From positions 806,001 to 870,000 of the forward strand of contig NZ_JADPJL010000008.1 of assembly GCF_023073415.1 (NCBI RefSeq): a stretch of DNA of 64,000 nucleotides, written 5' to 3'. The translations under genes were made by a program, and so were the position numbers. Positions 27,261 through 38,354 of the stretch are shown one piece after another. Origin of the DNA: Bradyrhizobium sp. 190. Its GTDB lineage: Bacteria > Pseudomonadota > Alphaproteobacteria > Rhizobiales > Xanthobacteraceae. The notes below the pieces were generated by a model. It saw only the letters and a list, made by a program, of their open reading frames with translations. It was not told the DNA's origin and made no database searches. Position 1 is the first letter of the stretch. The number at the start of each line of letters is the position of its first letter.

Positions 27261-28826
27261 ATGAGTGGTCTGATCGACATCAAGGTGCCCGACATCGGTG
27301 ACTTCAAGGACGTCCCGGTGATCGAGGTCTTCGTCAAGCCGGGCGACAAGGTGAAGGCCGAGGATCCCCTGGTTTCGCTGGAGTCCGACAAGGCGACCAT
27401 GGAGGTGCCGTCGCCACGCGATGGCGTGGTGAAGTCGGTGATCGCCAAGGTTGGCGACAAGGTCAGCGAAGGCACGGTGGTTGTGCAGTTCGAGGGCGGC
27501 GGCGCCGAGCAGGTCGAGGCACGCCCGGTCGTCAGCGCTCCACCATCGCCGGTCAACGCACCGGCTGGAGTCGCCGAGGTGCGGGTCCCTGACATAGGCG
27601 ACTTCAAGGACGTTCCGGTCATCGAGATCTTCGTAAAGGCCGGCGACAGCGTGAAGGCGGAGGATCCGCTGATCGCGCTCGAGTCGGACAAGGCGACGAT
27701 GGAAGTGCCGGCGCCTCTCTCGGGCACCGTGCGCGAGATCAAGGTCAAGACCGGCGACAAGGTCAGCGAGGGCTCGATCATCCTATCGCTCGCAACTGGG
27801 GCAGCACCTTTGCAGGCCGACATCTCTCCCATGTCGCCGCCTGCGTCCTCGTCGGCCACCGCCGCTGGAACGGCGGTGGCCGACGCCCTTGACGAAAAAA
27901 GCTTCGCGCTCGCCTATGCCGGTCCGGCCGTGCGCAAGCTGGCACGCGAATTGGGTGTCGATCTCGGCAAGGTCAAGGGCTCGGGGAATCACGGCCGTAT
28001 TCTGCGTGAAGACGTCGAGGCCTTCGGCAAAGGCGGGGCACCCTCTGCAAAGCCGCAAGCAGCGGCCGCAAGCGGAGGCGGTGTCGGCGGGATCGACCTT
28101 CTGCCTTGGCCCAAGGTTGATTTCGCAAAATTCGGGCCGGTCGAGCGCAAGGATCTTGGCCGCATCAAGAAGATTTCCGCGGCCAATCTTCACCGCAACT
28201 GGGTCGTCATCCCGCATGTAACGACCCACGATGAGGCTGACATCACCGATCTCGAACAATTCCGGGTGACGATGAACAAGGAACTGGAGAAGAGCGGCGT
28301 CAAGCTTTCGCTCCTGCCGTTCATGGTGAAGGCCGCGGTAGCAACGCTGCAAAAATTCCCGGAATTCAATGCGAGCCTCGACGGCGACGCGCTCGTCTAC
28401 AAGAACTACTGGCACATCGGCTTTGCCGCGGACACGCCGAATGGCCTGATGGTGCCTGTCATCCGCGACGCGGACAAGAAATCGGTGCCGGAGATTGCCA
28501 AGGAGATGAACGCCCTCGCCAAACTCGCGCGCGAAGGCAAGATCAAGCCCGACCAGATGCAGGGCGGGAGTTTCTCGATCTCCTCGCTCGGCGGCATCGG
28601 CGGCATCTATTTCACGCCGATCATCAACGCGCCCGAAGTCGCGATCATGGGCGTCTGCAAGGGCTATTGGAAGCAGCACTCCTCCGACGGCAAGACGTCG
28701 AACTGGCGGCTGACACTGCCGCTGTCGCTGTCCTGGGACCACCGCGTCATCGACGGTGCGGCGGCCGCGCGCTTCAACGTCTACTTCGCCAACGTGCTCG
28801 CCGATTTGCGGCGCGTGCTGTTCTGA
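27261..28826 (+). CDS. aceF: Pyruvate dehydrogenase E2, dihydrolipoamide acetyltransferase with two lipoyl domains
   Basis: 521 residues. Two lipoyl domains begin near residues 5 and 105, each with the [10 protein letters not shown] motif; the lipoylated lysines are Lys44 and Lys144, exactly 100 residues apart. A peripheral-subunit-binding domain follows (about 213-250, [19 protein letters not shown]) and then the catalytic domain with HRVIDG (His494, Asp498). Linkers are rich in Ala and Pro. It forms the core of the complex with AceE and the lipoyl-LpdA. The lipoyl domains are near-identical to each other and to the one in LpdA, implying duplication. Confidence 0.95.
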   Translation: MSGLIDIKVPDIGDFKDVPVIEVFVKPGDKVKAEDPLVSLESDKATMEVPSPRDGVVKSVIAKVGDKVSEGTVVVQFEGGGAEQVEARPVVSAPPSPVNAPAGVAEVRVPDIGDFKDVPVIEIFVKAGDSVKAEDPLIALESDKATMEVPAPLSGTVREIKVKTGDKVSEGSIILSLATGAAPLQADISPMSPPASSSATAAGTAVADALDEKSFALAYAGPAVRKLARELGVDLGKVKGSGNHGRILREDVEAFGKGGAPSAKPQAAAASGGGVGGIDLLPWPKVDFAKFGPVERKDLGRIKKISAANLHRNWVVIPHVTTHDEADITDLEQFRVTMNKELEKSGVKLSLLPFMVKAAVATLQKFPEFNASLDGDALVYKNYWHIGFAADTPNGLMVPVIRDADKKSVPEIAKEMNALAKLAREGKIKPDQMQGGSFSISSLGGIGGIYFTPIINAPEVAIMGVCKGYWKQHSSDGKTSNWRLTLPLSLSWDHRVIDGAAAARFNVYFANVLADLRRVLF

Positions 28827-28842
28827 GATCGGGGGAATCAGC

Positions 28843-30594
28843 ATGGCTCAGCAGATCGAAGTGAAGGTTCCGGATATCGGCGACTTCAAGGACGTTGCCG
28901 TGATCGAAATCATGGTGAAGCCCGGCGAGACCGTCGCGGTCGACACCAGCCTCATCATGGTCGAGTCCGACAAGGCGTCGATGGAGATTCCGTCTTCCCA
29001 CGCCGGCGTCGTGAAGGAGGTCCGGGTCAAGGTCGACGACAAGGTGAGCGAAGGATCGACCATCCTCGTGCTGGAGGCTACAGGCGCCGCTGCCGCGCCA
29101 AAAGCTGCGCCGGCATCGCAGCCGGCCGCTGCCGCCAGTCCGCCGCTAACCGCGCCTTCCGCGGCATCCTATTCCGGCAAGGCAGAAATCGAGTGCGACA
29201 TGCTGGTGCTGGGCGCCGGTCCCGGTGGCTACTCGGCCGCCTTCCGCGCCGCCGATCTCGGCATGAAGACGGTGCTGGTCGAGCGTTACGATACGCTCGG
29301 AGGCGTGTGCCTTAACGTCGGCTGTATCCCGAGCAAGGCGCTTTTGCATACGGCATCCGTGGTCGACGAGGTCAGGCATCTCCCCGACCACGGCATTTCC
29401 TTTGGCGCGCCGCAGATCGACCTCGGCAAGCTGCGCGCGTTCAAGGACGGCGTGATCAGGAAGCTGACGGGCGGCCTTGCCGGCATGGCGAAGGCCCGCA
29501 AGGTCGAGGTTGCGACCGGCGTCGGTACTTTCCTCGACCCGCATCATCTCGAAGTTCTCTCAGCCGGAGGCAAGAAGACGGTCAAGTTTGCCAACGCCAT
29601 CATCGCCGCCGGCAGTCAGGCCGTGAAACTGCCGTTTCTGCCCGACGATCCGCGCATCGTCGATTCGACCGGCGCGCTGCAACTGAAATCAATCCCCAAG
29701 CGCATGCTGGTGATCGGCGGCGGCATCATCGGTCTCGAGATGGCGACGGTCTATTCGACGCTCGGCGCACGCATCGACGTTGTCGAAATGCTCGACGGCT
29801 TGATGCAGGGAGCCGACCGTGACCTCGTTAAGGTCTGGGAGAAGATGAACGCGGGCCGTTTCGAGAAGGTCATGCTGAAGACCAGGACGGTCGGCGCGAA
29901 GGCGACCGAGGCCGGGATCGAGGTGAGCTTCGAGGGCGAGCAGGCGCCCGCCGGGCCGCAGGTCTACGACCTCGTTCTCGTGTCGGTCGGCCGAAGCCCG
30001 AATGGCAAGGAGATCGGCGCGGAGAAGGCCGGCGTTGCGGTGACCGAGCGAGGCTTCATCGACGTCGACAAGCAGATGCGCACTAACGTGGCGCACATCT
30101 TCGCGATCGGAGACATCGTGGGTCAGCCGATGCTGGCGCACAAGGCCGTGCATGAAGCCCATGTGGCCGCCGAAGTCGCGCATGGCGAGAAGTCCTATTT
30201 CGACGCGCGGCAGATTCCTTCCGTCGCCTACACCGATCCCGAAGTTGCCTGGGCCGGCAAGACCGAGGAGCAGTGCAAGGCCGAGGGGCTCAAGGTCGGC
30301 AAGGCGGTCTTTCCATGGGCGGCCTCCGGCCGCGCCATCGCCAACGGCCGCGACGAGGGGTTCACCAAGCTGCTGTTCGATGCGACGACCCATCGCGTGG
30401 TCGGCGGCGGCATCGTCGGGACGCATGCCGGCGATCTCATCAGCGAGATCTGCCTTGCCATCGAGATGGGCTGCGAGCCAGCCGATATCGGCAAGACCAT
30501 TCATCCGCATCCGACACTTGGAGAGTCCATCGGCATGGCGGCCGAAGTGTTCGAGGGCCATTGCACGGACCTGCCGCCGCAAAAGAAAAAGTGA
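28843..30594 (+). CDS. lpdA: Dihydrolipoamide dehydrogenase (E3) with N-terminal lipoyl domain
   Basis: 583 residues: a lipoyl domain (1-78, Lys44 in [10 protein letters not shown]), an Ala/Pro linker (about 80-112), then a complete flavin disulfide reductase. GAGPGG near 124-129 binds FAD, the redox disulfide is Cys156/Cys161 in [14 protein letters not shown], a second GGGIIGLE binds NAD, and HPHPTLGE holds the active-site His. It oxidises dihydrolipoyl groups to give NADH. ATG 28843 follows GGGGGAA by 5 bases. The fused lipoyl domain is a known but less common E3 layout. Confidence 0.95.
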   Translation: MAQQIEVKVPDIGDFKDVAVIEIMVKPGETVAVDTSLIMVESDKASMEIPSSHAGVVKEVRVKVDDKVSEGSTILVLEATGAAAAPKAAPASQPAAAASPPLTAPSAASYSGKAEIECDMLVLGAGPGGYSAAFRAADLGMKTVLVERYDTLGGVCLNVGCIPSKALLHTASVVDEVRHLPDHGISFGAPQIDLGKLRAFKDGVIRKLTGGLAGMAKARKVEVATGVGTFLDPHHLEVLSAGGKKTVKFANAIIAAGSQAVKLPFLPDDPRIVDSTGALQLKSIPKRMLVIGGGIIGLEMATVYSTLGARIDVVEMLDGLMQGADRDLVKVWEKMNAGRFEKVMLKTRTVGAKATEAGIEVSFEGEQAPAGPQVYDLVLVSVGRSPNGKEIGAEKAGVAVTERGFIDVDKQMRTNVAHIFAIGDIVGQPMLAHKAVHEAHVAAEVAHGEKSYFDARQIPSVAYTDPEVAWAGKTEEQCKAEGLKVGKAVFPWAASGRAIANGRDEGFTKLLFDATTHRVVGGGIVGTHAGDLISEICLAIEMGCEPADIGKTIHPHPTLGESIGMAAEVFEGHCTDLPPQKKK

Positions 30595-30622
30595 CGCCGC
30601 GGTCGAAATGAAGGAGACAGTC

Positions 30623-31597
30623 ATGGTTTCAAGAGCGTGGCGAATTCTTATCCTTCTCGCATTTGTTCTGCTGCCGCCGAGGTTGGCGTCGGCGGCGGAG
30701 GCGCATTGGCCCCAGGTGCTCACTCTCGGCACCGCGTCGGAAGGCGGCACCTATTACGCCTATGGCGAAGGGCTGGCTCGATTGCTCTCGCGAGAACTCG
30801 GCATCGCGGTGGTGGCGCGACCAACTGGCGGCCCGATTGAGAATATCAAGCTGCTTGAGACCGGTGAAATCCAGCTGGCCTTCGTCACACAAGGCGTGGC
30901 GTTGCAAGCCTGGAACGCCAGCGCTGCCTGGACCGATGGGCGGCAATACCGAAGCATGCGCGTCATGTTCGCGATGTATGATACGCCGTTTCAGTTTCAG
31001 GTGCTCAGTGACTCGCCGATTCAATCGTTTGCCGAATTCGCCGGCAAGCGTATCGGTGTCGGGCCCGAAGGCGGCACCACCGCCACCTACTTTCCCGAGT
31101 TCCTTAAGGCGCTGAAGATCGAGGCCACCGTAGTTCACGGCGATTGGGCGGAGCTTGCGGAGAAGTCGTTGGTGCGAAGCATCGATGCGCTCGCGGTTGG
31201 CGCCGGCGTACCGGTTCCAATGCTTATCGATATAGAGCGAAAGGCGAAGGTGCGCTACCTGCCTCTCACGCGGCAGGAGATCGCAACGCTGCGCCTGACG
31301 ATGCCGGAACTCTCCGCATCCGTTGTCGCGGCAGGTACGTATCCCACCTTGCGGCGCCGTTACGACACGGTCGGCCTGTTCAATTTTGCCGTCGCGCACA
31401 AGGATTTGCCGGACGATCTGGTCACAGCCATCGTCAACACAGTGTTCGCCAATAACGAGCGGATGATCGAATTTCATCCTGCGGCGGCGGAAACGATTCC
31501 CTCGAACATCACGCGCAACAATTTCATCCCGCTGCATGGCGGCGCGGTCAGTTGGTATCGCAGCAGGCTTACGCCCGGAGTTGTGAATGCGGACTGA
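30623..31597 (+). CDS. TAXI-family TRAP transporter solute-binding protein
   Basis: Periplasmic protein of 324 residues with a clear signal peptide (ILILLAFVLLPPRLASA, cleavage before AEA). Mature start LTLGTASEGGTYYAYGEGLA is the TAXI signature, and GPEGGTTATYFPEFL is the second conserved block. ATG 30623 is preferred because AAGGAG (30611-30616) is 6 bases upstream; ATG 30608 is in frame. TAXI proteins normally feed a fused DctQM-type TRAP permease, but none is visible; the next gene is the unrelated symporter dctA. It may bind glutamate or a dicarboxylate, or act as a sensor partner. Confidence 0.85.
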   Translation: MVSRAWRILILLAFVLLPPRLASAAEAHWPQVLTLGTASEGGTYYAYGEGLARLLSRELGIAVVARPTGGPIENIKLLETGEIQLAFVTQGVALQAWNASAAWTDGRQYRSMRVMFAMYDTPFQFQVLSDSPIQSFAEFAGKRIGVGPEGGTTATYFPEFLKALKIEATVVHGDWAELAEKSLVRSIDALAVGAGVPVPMLIDIERKAKVRYLPLTRQEIATLRLTMPELSASVVAAGTYPTLRRRYDTVGLFNFAVAHKDLPDDLVTAIVNTVFANNERMIEFHPAAAETIPSNITRNNFIPLHGGAVSWYRSRLTPGVVNAD

Positions 31598-31622
31598 GAA
31601 GAAGCTTAGGGAGGAATGAGAT

Positions 31623-32993
31623 ATGGCAACAGCAGCAGTAACGACAGGCGGTCACCATTCCGTAAAATGGTATCAGCACCTCTATGTGCAGGTCTTGGCT
31701 GCAATCACAGCCGGCATATTACTGGGCCATTTTCATCCTCAGCTTGGCGAGCAGATGAAGCCGCTTGGTGATGCGTTTATCAAATGCATCAAGATGATTA
31801 TCGCCCCGATCATCTTCTTCACGGTTGTGCATGGTATCGCCAGCATGCGCGACATGAAGAAGGTCGGACGCGTTGGTTTGAAGGCATTGATCTATTTCGA
31901 AGTGCTGACGACAGCTGCGCTGATCATCGGACTTATCGTTATCAATTTCTGGAAGCCTGGCGTCGGCATGAACGTCGATCTGTCGACCGTTGACACAAAA
32001 TCGATCGCGGCCTTCACCGCAAAAGCGAAGGACCAGGGCACGGTCCAGTTTCTGATGGACATTATCCCGCCGACAGTTGTCGGCGCTTTTGCCCAAGGCG
32101 AAATCTTACAGGTGTTGTTCTTTGCGATCCTGTTTGCATTTGGGTTGCAAGCTCTCGGTCAACACGGTGAGGGCGTGCTGCGGCTGATTGATGTCGTGAG
32201 CCACGTGTTCTTCAAGATCGTGGGCTACATCATGAAAGTTGCGCCGATCGGAGCGTTCGGCGCAATGGCGTTCACGATCGGCAAGTATGGCGTGGCGACG
32301 CTAATTTCGCTGGGGAACTTCATGTTGGCGTTTTACGTAACATGCTTGTTGTTCGTCTTCATCGTGCTCGGCTCCGTTGCTGCCCTTAGCGGCTTTTCGA
32401 TCTTCAAGTTCATCCGTTATATCAAGGAAGAACTCCTGATCGTGCTTGGCACGTCGTCGTCGGAATCAGTGCTGCCGCGTATGATCGCCAAGTGTGAAAA
32501 TCTTGGCTGCGAAAAGTCGGTCGTCGGTTTGGTCATTCCAACCGGCTATTCGTTCAACCTCGATGGCACTTGTATTTACCTGACAATGGCCGCGATCTTT
32601 TTGGCGCAGGCGACCAATACGGAGCTGACGATCTGGCAAGAGCTCGGCATCATTGGCGTTCTGCTCCTTACATCCAAGGGCGCCGCTGGTGTCACGGGAT
32701 CCGGCTTCATCGTTCTGGCCGCAACACTTGCATCCGTCGGGACGATTCCGGTTGCGAGCATCGCCTTGATCCTTGGCATTGACCGCTTCATGTCGGAGGC
32801 GCGCGCGCTCACGAACCTCATAGGAAATGGCGTTGCGACAGTCGTTGTCGCCAAATGGGAAGGGGCGCTCGATGAAAGAATGCTCCATCAACGCCTGAAC
32901 CAGGAGAGCGATGTCGAAGCGGACGATCCGGAGTCGGTAAAGATTGCGGATGACGAGATAGAGGCAGGCGCGCCCCGGCCAGTCGTCGCTTGA
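31623..32993 (+). CDS. dctA: C4-dicarboxylate transporter DctA
   Basis: Cation-coupled symporter of the DAACS family for malate, succinate and fumarate; 456 residues with about eight membrane helices and two re-entrant loops. The serine-rich tip [12 protein letters not shown] and the segment [19 protein letters not shown] are diagnostic. GGGAGG precedes the ATG by 8 bases. It has only 25 bases between it and the TAXI gene, so it lacks the private promoter that dctA often has beside dctBD; in this window the dctBD genes lie 9 kb downstream. Confidence 0.93.
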   Translation: MATAAVTTGGHHSVKWYQHLYVQVLAAITAGILLGHFHPQLGEQMKPLGDAFIKCIKMIIAPIIFFTVVHGIASMRDMKKVGRVGLKALIYFEVLTTAALIIGLIVINFWKPGVGMNVDLSTVDTKSIAAFTAKAKDQGTVQFLMDIIPPTVVGAFAQGEILQVLFFAILFAFGLQALGQHGEGVLRLIDVVSHVFFKIVGYIMKVAPIGAFGAMAFTIGKYGVATLISLGNFMLAFYVTCLLFVFIVLGSVAALSGFSIFKFIRYIKEELLIVLGTSSSESVLPRMIAKCENLGCEKSVVGLVIPTGYSFNLDGTCIYLTMAAIFLAQATNTELTIWQELGIIGVLLLTSKGAAGVTGSGFIVLAATLASVGTIPVASIALILGIDRFMSEARALTNLIGNGVATVVVAKWEGALDERMLHQRLNQESDVEADDPESVKIADDEIEAGAPRPVVA

Positions 32994-33037
32994 CCTTGAA
33001 AACAGAAGCGCAGGGAACGCTAAACGAGGAGTTGATC

Positions 33038-34210
33038 ATGACTGAAGTAGTAATTGTGTCTGCTGCCCGGACGCCGGTTGGCTCCTTCAATGGGGCGTTT
33101 GGTGCGTTGACTGCCCATCAGCTTGGGGCGGTGGCGATCAAGGGAGCGCTTGAGCGCGCCAAGGTCTCGCCGGAAGAAGTCGATGAAGTGATCTTGGGCC
33201 AGGTACTGTCCGGCGGCGAAGGACAAAATCCCGCGCGGCAGGCCGCCATGGCGGCCGGCATTCCGCAGGAGAAGACGGCGTGGGGCATGAACCAGCTTTG
33301 CGGTTCGGGCCTGCGCTCGGTGGCCCTCGGCTTGCAGCAGATCGCCAATGGCGATGCGAAGGTCATCGTCGCCGGCGGTATGGAGTCGATGTCGATGGCG
33401 CCGCATCTATCGCATATGCGGAACGGTACCAAGATGGGCGACACCAAGTTCGTCGACTCCATGCTGAAGGACGGCCTCTTGGATGCGTTCCACGGCTATC
33501 ACATGGGAGTCACGGCGGAGAACATCGCTGCCAGGTGGCAGATCACCCGGGAAGAGCAGGACGCGTTCGCCACCAGCTCGCAGAACAAGGCCGAGGACGC
33601 GCAGAAGGCCGGCCGCTTCAAGGACGAGATCATTCCCGTCACCGTCAAGACCAGGAAAGGCGACGTCGTCGTCGACCAGGACGAATATATTCGTCCGGGC
33701 ACGACACAGGACGCGCTGGCAAAGCTGAAGCCCGCCTTCAACAAGGAGGGCACGGTCACCGCCGGCAATGCCTCCGGTCTCAACGACGGCGCGGCCGCGC
33801 TGGTGTTGATGAGCTCCGACGAAGCCAGCAAGCGCGGCCTCACGCCGCTTGCCAAGATCGTCTCCTGGGCGACTGCGGGCGTCGACCCCGCGGTCATGGG
33901 GTCGGGCCCGATTCCGGCGTCGCGCAAGGCGCTCGAAAAGGCCGGCTGGAAGGTCAAGGATCTCGATCTCGTCGAGGCCAACGAGGCCTTCGCGGCGCAG
34001 GCCATCGCGGTCAACAAGGATATGGGCTGGGATCCCTCGATCGTTAACGTGAACGGCGGCGCCATCGCCATCGGCCATCCAATCGGTGCATCCGGCGCGC
34101 GCGTTCTGACGACGCTGCTGTTCGAGATGCAGAAGCGTGGCGCGAAGAAGGGGCTTGCCACACTGTGCATCGGCGGGGGCATGGGCGTCGCCCTGACGGT
34201 CGAGCGCTAG
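33038..34210 (+). CDS. phaA: Acetyl-CoA acetyltransferase (beta-ketothiolase)
   Basis: Condenses two acetyl-CoA to acetoacetyl-CoA, the first PHB step; 390 residues. The acylated Cys is in [12 protein letters not shown], the His in [16 protein letters not shown] and the second Cys in [11 protein letters not shown] 33038 follows GAGGAG by 6 bases; the open frame begins earlier at 32990 without family sequence. phaB follows, supporting biosynthetic function. Confidence 0.93.
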   Translation: MTEVVIVSAARTPVGSFNGAFGALTAHQLGAVAIKGALERAKVSPEEVDEVILGQVLSGGEGQNPARQAAMAAGIPQEKTAWGMNQLCGSGLRSVALGLQQIANGDAKVIVAGGMESMSMAPHLSHMRNGTKMGDTKFVDSMLKDGLLDAFHGYHMGVTAENIAARWQITREEQDAFATSSQNKAEDAQKAGRFKDEIIPVTVKTRKGDVVVDQDEYIRPGTTQDALAKLKPAFNKEGTVTAGNASGLNDGAAALVLMSSDEASKRGLTPLAKIVSWATAGVDPAVMGSGPIPASRKALEKAGWKVKDLDLVEANEAFAAQAIAVNKDMGWDPSIVNVNGGAIAIGHPIGASGARVLTTLLFEMQKRGAKKGLATLCIGGGMGVALTVER

Positions 34211-34219
34211 ACCGACGGA

Positions 34220-34270
34220 CGGCCGGTCATCCGGCCGAAGCGAGACGTGGACGGCACCAGGCCGTCCACG
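34220..34270 (+). other. Two tandem hairpins between phaA and phaB
   Basis: Hairpin one: CGGCCGG-TCAT-CCGGCCG (34220-34237). Hairpin two: a perfect 10-bp stem CGTGGACGGC with GCCGTCCACG around ACCAG (34246-34270). No T-run follows, so they look like mRNA stability/processing elements or partial attenuators within a co-directional run, not a clean terminator. Confidence 0.55.
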
Positions 34271-34335
34271 AACAACAACGGTTCTCCGAAAGCCGGGCAA
34301 ATACCAGTTGAACCGATCAGGATCAGGAGGAGACG

Positions 34336-35061
34336 ATGTCCAGGGTTGCGGTGGTGACGGGCGGTACGCGAGGTATCGGAGAGGCGATCTCGATCGCGCT
34401 CAAGGCGGCGGGCTACAAGGTGGCTGCGAGTTATGCCGGCAACGATGAGGCTGCCGCTAAATTCAAGGGCGAGACCGGCATCAACGCCTACAAATGGGAC
34501 GTGTCGAGCTACGACGCCTGCGTCGCAGGTCTGAAGCAGGTCGAAGCTGATCTCGGCCCGGTGGACGTGCTGGTCAATAACGCTGGTATCACCAAGGACG
34601 GCATGTTCCACAAGATGACGCCGGACCAATGGTATGCGGTCATCAACACCAACCTGAACTCGCTGTTCAACATGACGAGGCCGGTGTGGGAAGGAATGCG
34701 TGAGCGCAAGTTCGGTCGCGTGATCTGCATCTCCTCGATCAACGGCCAGAAGGGCCAGATGGGCCAGGTCAACTACTCCGCCGCCAAGGCGGGCGACATC
34801 GGCTTCGTCAAGGCGCTGGCCCAGGAGGGAGCGCGCTCCGGCATCACCGTCAACACGATCTGTCCTGGTTATATCGCCACCGAGATGGTCAAGGCGATCA
34901 ACCCGGAAGTCGTGGCCAAGAACATTCTTCCCCTGATCCCGGTCGGCCGTCTGGGCGAACCGCACGAGATCGCGCGCACGGTCGTGTTCCTGGCATCTGA
35001 TGATGCCGGTTTCATCACGGGCTCGACGATATCCGCAAACGGCGGCCAGAGCATGGTCTGA
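34336..35061 (+). CDS. phaB: Acetoacetyl-CoA reductase
   Basis: SDR of 241 residues reducing acetoacetyl-CoA to (R)-3-hydroxybutyryl-CoA, normally with NADPH. TGGTRGIG at the N terminus, NNAGITKDGMFHKM, and the catalytic YSAAKAG, plus GQVNYSAAK and SGITVNTICPGYI, match PhaB closely. AGGAGGAG sits 4 bases before ATG. FabG is the nearest alternative, but the phaA neighbour and GQ-motif favour PhaB. Confidence 0.92.
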   Translation: MSRVAVVTGGTRGIGEAISIALKAAGYKVAASYAGNDEAAAKFKGETGINAYKWDVSSYDACVAGLKQVEADLGPVDVLVNNAGITKDGMFHKMTPDQWYAVINTNLNSLFNMTRPVWEGMRERKFGRVICISSINGQKGQMGQVNYSAAKAGDIGFVKALAQEGARSGITVNTICPGYIATEMVKAINPEVVAKNILPLIPVGRLGEPHEIARTVVFLASDDAGFITGSTISANGGQSMV

Positions 35062-35070
35062 GCCGCCGCC

Positions 35071-35475
35071 ATGTCGATGCAGCCACGAGGGGATCTCACG
35101 ACACGAACGCTCGCAATGCCTGCGGATGCGAATCCGAGCGGCGACATCTTCGGTGGCTGGGTGCTTTCGCAGATGGACATCGCCGGAGGAATTCATGCCG
35201 GACAGCGTGCGCAGCGGCGTGTCGCGACGGTTGCGATCGAGGCGATGCATTTCATCAAGCCGGTGCATGTCGGAGATGTTCTCTGCGTTTACGCGGCGGC
35301 CGAGCGCATGGGGCGTACGTCGGTAGCGATCCGCCTCGAGGCCTGGGCGCTGCGCAGCCGGTTGGGGGACCGTGTCAAGGTGACGGAGGGTATCTTTACG
35401 TTCGTCGCTCTCGACGGTGAGGGACGTCCTGCGCCGATCGGGTTTGATCGACAAGGGGAAGCATCTCGACCGTAA
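35071..35475 (+). CDS. Acyl-CoA thioesterase, hotdog fold (YciA-like)
   Basis: 134 residues, single hotdog domain. The pattern MPADANPSGDIFGGWVLSQM with the catalytic Asp region and VAIEAMHFIKPVHVGD fits YciA/BACH-type acyl-CoA hydrolases. Begins 9 bases after phaB, with ATGs at 35071 and 35077 both possible. In this setting it may release CoA from hydroxybutyryl- or acetyl-CoA when PHB synthesis backs up; this role is inferred. Confidence 0.82.
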   Translation: MSMQPRGDLTTRTLAMPADANPSGDIFGGWVLSQMDIAGGIHAGQRAQRRVATVAIEAMHFIKPVHVGDVLCVYAAAERMGRTSVAIRLEAWALRSRLGDRVKVTEGIFTFVALDGEGRPAPIGFDRQGEASRP

Positions 35476-35523
35476 GCGACGCTTCAAACGAGCCGGCACT
35501 AACAACCGATGAAGGAGAAGAAA

Positions 35524-35949
35524 ATGTCTGACAGCAAATCGAAGTCAAACGACGCCGACTGGGGCTTTACGGGGTTCGACTTCGCCAAGCTCATCGAATC
35601 CTGCCAGATCAGCGGCGTCGACATGATGTCGCTGATCGATACGGAGAAGAAAAACATCGACGCGCTGATCGAGGTCAACCGTTCGGCATATGACAGCTGG
35701 CGAAACCTGATGGCTCGGCAGGCCGAGGTTTTCCAGGAAACCATGACGGCGATCGCCGCCGAGGCGCGCGACGAATCCGTTGCGGGACGCCGCACTGAGA
35801 TCGCCAGGCAGGGATTCGAGAAGGCCCTGGCCAACATGCGCCAGCTTGCCGAGACGGCGGCCGATTCCCAGAAGCAAACGATGGAAATATTGCACCGCCG
35901 CTTCGAGGACGGAATGGGGGCCGCGCGCAATCGCAGCGGAAGCGCGTGA
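35524..35949 (+). CDS. Phasin-like PHB granule protein
   Basis: 141 residues, almost wholly alpha-helical in character, with many Ala, Gln and Glu and no membrane helix. The stretch VNRSAYDSWRNLMARQAEVF followed by AETAADSQKQTMEILHRR resembles phasin family proteins that coat PHB granules. ATG 35524 is chosen because AAGGAG (35512-35517) lies 6 bases upstream; an ATG at 35509 is in frame. Sitting between phaB and maeB, within a PHB gene set, supports the call. Confidence 0.75.
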   Translation: MSDSKSKSNDADWGFTGFDFAKLIESCQISGVDMMSLIDTEKKNIDALIEVNRSAYDSWRNLMARQAEVFQETMTAIAAEARDESVAGRRTEIARQGFEKALANMRQLAETAADSQKQTMEILHRRFEDGMGAARNRSGSA

Positions 35950-36027
35950 GGCCACCCACAGCTCAAGGCAGGCGAGGGATCGGTCGCGCCGGCCTTTCGA
36001 ACGAAGAAATCAAGTCGAGGAAACACG

Positions 36028-38304
36028 ATGGATCAGGATCTGAGGGAAGCCGCACTCGAATATCATCGCCTGCCGACGCCGGGGAAGATTTCCGTCGTGC
36101 CGACGACATCAATGGCAACGCAGCGCGATCTGGCGCTGGCGTATTCGCCCGGCGTGGCGGAGCCTTGCCTGGTCATCGCCAAAGACCCCTTGCAGGCCGA
36201 TGAACTGACAGCGCGCAGCAACCTCGTGGCCGTCATCACCAACGGCACCGCGGTGCTCGGTCTCGGCAATATCGGCCCGCTGGCGGGCAAGCCGGTCATG
36301 GAGGGCAAGGCGTGCCTGTTCAAGAAGTTCGCCGGGATCGACGTGTTCGATATCGAGCTCGCCGAGGAAGACCCTGACGCGCTGATCGAAACGATCGCCA
36401 GGATGGAGCCGACCTTCGGCGGCATCAACCTGGAGGACATCAAGGCGCCGGAATGCTTCTATATCGAACAGAAGCTGCGCGAGCGAATGAAAATTCCCGT
36501 CTTTCACGACGACCAGCACGGCACCGCGATCATCGCGGCGGCGGCGATCCTCAACGGGCTGAAGCTGGTAAAAAAGGACATCGCGGACGTCAAGCTGGTT
36601 TGCTCCGGCGCCGGCGCAGCGGCTCTTGCATGCCTCGATCTCATCGTCAGCCTTGGCCTGCGGCACGACCGTATCATCGTGACCGACGCAAAAAGCGTCG
36701 TCTATGCGGGCCGCACCGAGGGCATGGATGACAACAAGGCGCGCTATGCGGTGAAAACGGATGCGCGAAAGCTGGACGAGATCATTCAGGACGCGGATAT
36801 CTTCCTCGGCTTGTCGGCCGGCAATGTGCTGACGCCCGACATGGTCAAGAAGATGGCGCGAGATCCCCTGATCTTCGCCATGGCCAACCCGATACCCGAA
36901 ATCATGCCGGAGGATGCGCTGGCGGTCCGCCCCGACGCGATCATCGGGACGGGACGTTCCGACTACCCCAACCAGATCAACAATGTGCTGTGCTTTCCGT
37001 TCATCTTCAGAGGCGCGCTGGATTGCGGGGCGACCACGATCAATGAGGAGATGAAGCTCGCGACGGTCCGCGCGCTCGCGGATCTGGCGATGGCGGAGGT
37101 GCCTGAGGTGGTCGCCGCCGCCTATAAGGGGGAGGGGCTGCGCTTTGGCCGCGACTATCTCATTCCCAAGCCGTTCGACCCGCGGCTCATCGAAATGATC
37201 GCGCCGGCGGTGGCCAAGGCCGCTGCCGACACCGGCGTCGCCAGGCGTCCGATCGTCGATATGGAGGCCTATCGTCAGAAACTCGGCCGGTTCGTCTACC
37301 AGTCCGGCAACGCGATGCAGCCGGTCTTTTTGGTGGCGAAGGGAAGCGGCAAATCGCTGCTTCTGGCGGAAGGCGAGGATGAGCGCGTACTGCGCGCAGC
37401 ACAAGTCATCGCCGACGAGAGAATTGCCAGACCGCTGCTTCTCGGCCGGCCGTCAACGATCGAAGAGCAGATCAAGGCCTTCGGTCTCCGGCTCAGGCCG
37501 GGCGACGACTGCGAGATCATCGATCCGCATGATGCGCAGGTATATTCCGAGTGCGCGGAAGTGTACCATGCGCGCAGAAAGCGCGATGGCGTGTCGGCCG
37601 CGCTGGCCCTCTCGGAGACGCGAAGCGATGCGACGGTGCTGGCGTCGATCCTGCTCGAGAGGGGCATCGGCGATGCCATGCTGTGCGGGGTCATCGGAAG
37701 GACCGCCAATCACCTCACCGCCATACGCCACGTGATCGGGACCCGGGACGGCGTGCGCACGCTCGCAGTGATGCAGATGCTCATTCTCCCAAAGCATCAG
37801 CTGTTCATTTGCGACACGCACTGCAATCTTAACCCGACCGCCGAGCAGGTCGCCGATATTGCATTGTTGGCAGCCGCCGAGGTCAGGCGGTTCGGCATCA
37901 CGCCGAGGGTGTCGCTGTTGTCGCATTCGAGCTTTGGCAGCTCGGCGGTCCCGGAAGCGCACAAGATGCGGGAAGCGCGCGCGATCATCCGCGAGCGGTC
38001 GCCCGATCTGGCCGTGGAGGGCGAGATGCGCGGGGATGCCGCGCTGTCGCAGTCGGTGCTTGATCACGAGTTTCCCGACACCGATTTCGAGGGGCCGGCG
38101 AATGTGCTGGTGATGCCGAATCTCGATGCCGCCAACATTTCCTACAATTTGTTGCGGATGGCTGCAGGGCAGGGGCTGACGGTGGGCGGCATTCTGCTCG
38201 GGGCGGCAAAGCCGGCCCACATCCTCACGCCGTCGTCCACGGTGCGGCGCATCGTTAACATGGCTGCCGTCGCGGCCGCTGACGCCGTTTCGGAGCGAGC
38301 TTGA
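36028..38304 (+). CDS. maeB: Malic enzyme fused to a phosphotransacetylase-like domain
   Basis: 758 residues. The N-terminal malic enzyme (about 1-430) has [20 protein letters not shown] and a nucleotide fold around [14 protein letters not shown]; it decarboxylates malate to pyruvate, in this MaeB architecture usually with NADP. The C-terminal third is a phosphate acetyltransferase-like domain with a probable regulatory role (acetyl-CoA sensing). Upstream gap is 78 bases. Next to dctA and the pyruvate dehydrogenase genes it completes the conversion of imported malate into acetyl-CoA, and its NADPH could feed PhaB. Confidence 0.93.
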   Translation: MDQDLREAALEYHRLPTPGKISVVPTTSMATQRDLALAYSPGVAEPCLVIAKDPLQADELTARSNLVAVITNGTAVLGLGNIGPLAGKPVMEGKACLFKKFAGIDVFDIELAEEDPDALIETIARMEPTFGGINLEDIKAPECFYIEQKLRERMKIPVFHDDQHGTAIIAAAAILNGLKLVKKDIADVKLVCSGAGAAALACLDLIVSLGLRHDRIIVTDAKSVVYAGRTEGMDDNKARYAVKTDARKLDEIIQDADIFLGLSAGNVLTPDMVKKMARDPLIFAMANPIPEIMPEDALAVRPDAIIGTGRSDYPNQINNVLCFPFIFRGALDCGATTINEEMKLATVRALADLAMAEVPEVVAAAYKGEGLRFGRDYLIPKPFDPRLIEMIAPAVAKAAADTGVARRPIVDMEAYRQKLGRFVYQSGNAMQPVFLVAKGSGKSLLLAEGEDERVLRAAQVIADERIARPLLLGRPSTIEEQIKAFGLRLRPGDDCEIIDPHDAQVYSECAEVYHARRKRDGVSAALALSETRSDATVLASILLERGIGDAMLCGVIGRTANHLTAIRHVIGTRDGVRTLAVMQMLILPKHQLFICDTHCNLNPTAEQVADIALLAAAEVRRFGITPRVSLLSHSSFGSSAVPEAHKMREARAIIRERSPDLAVEGEMRGDAALSQSVLDHEFPDTDFEGPANVLVMPNLDAANISYNLLRMAAGQGLTVGGILLGAAKPAHILTPSSTVRRIVNMAAVAAADAVSERA

Positions 38305-38354
38305 TCGGGAAAGCGCTTGGACGAGCTGTGAACTGATCGGTCGAGGCCATCATC

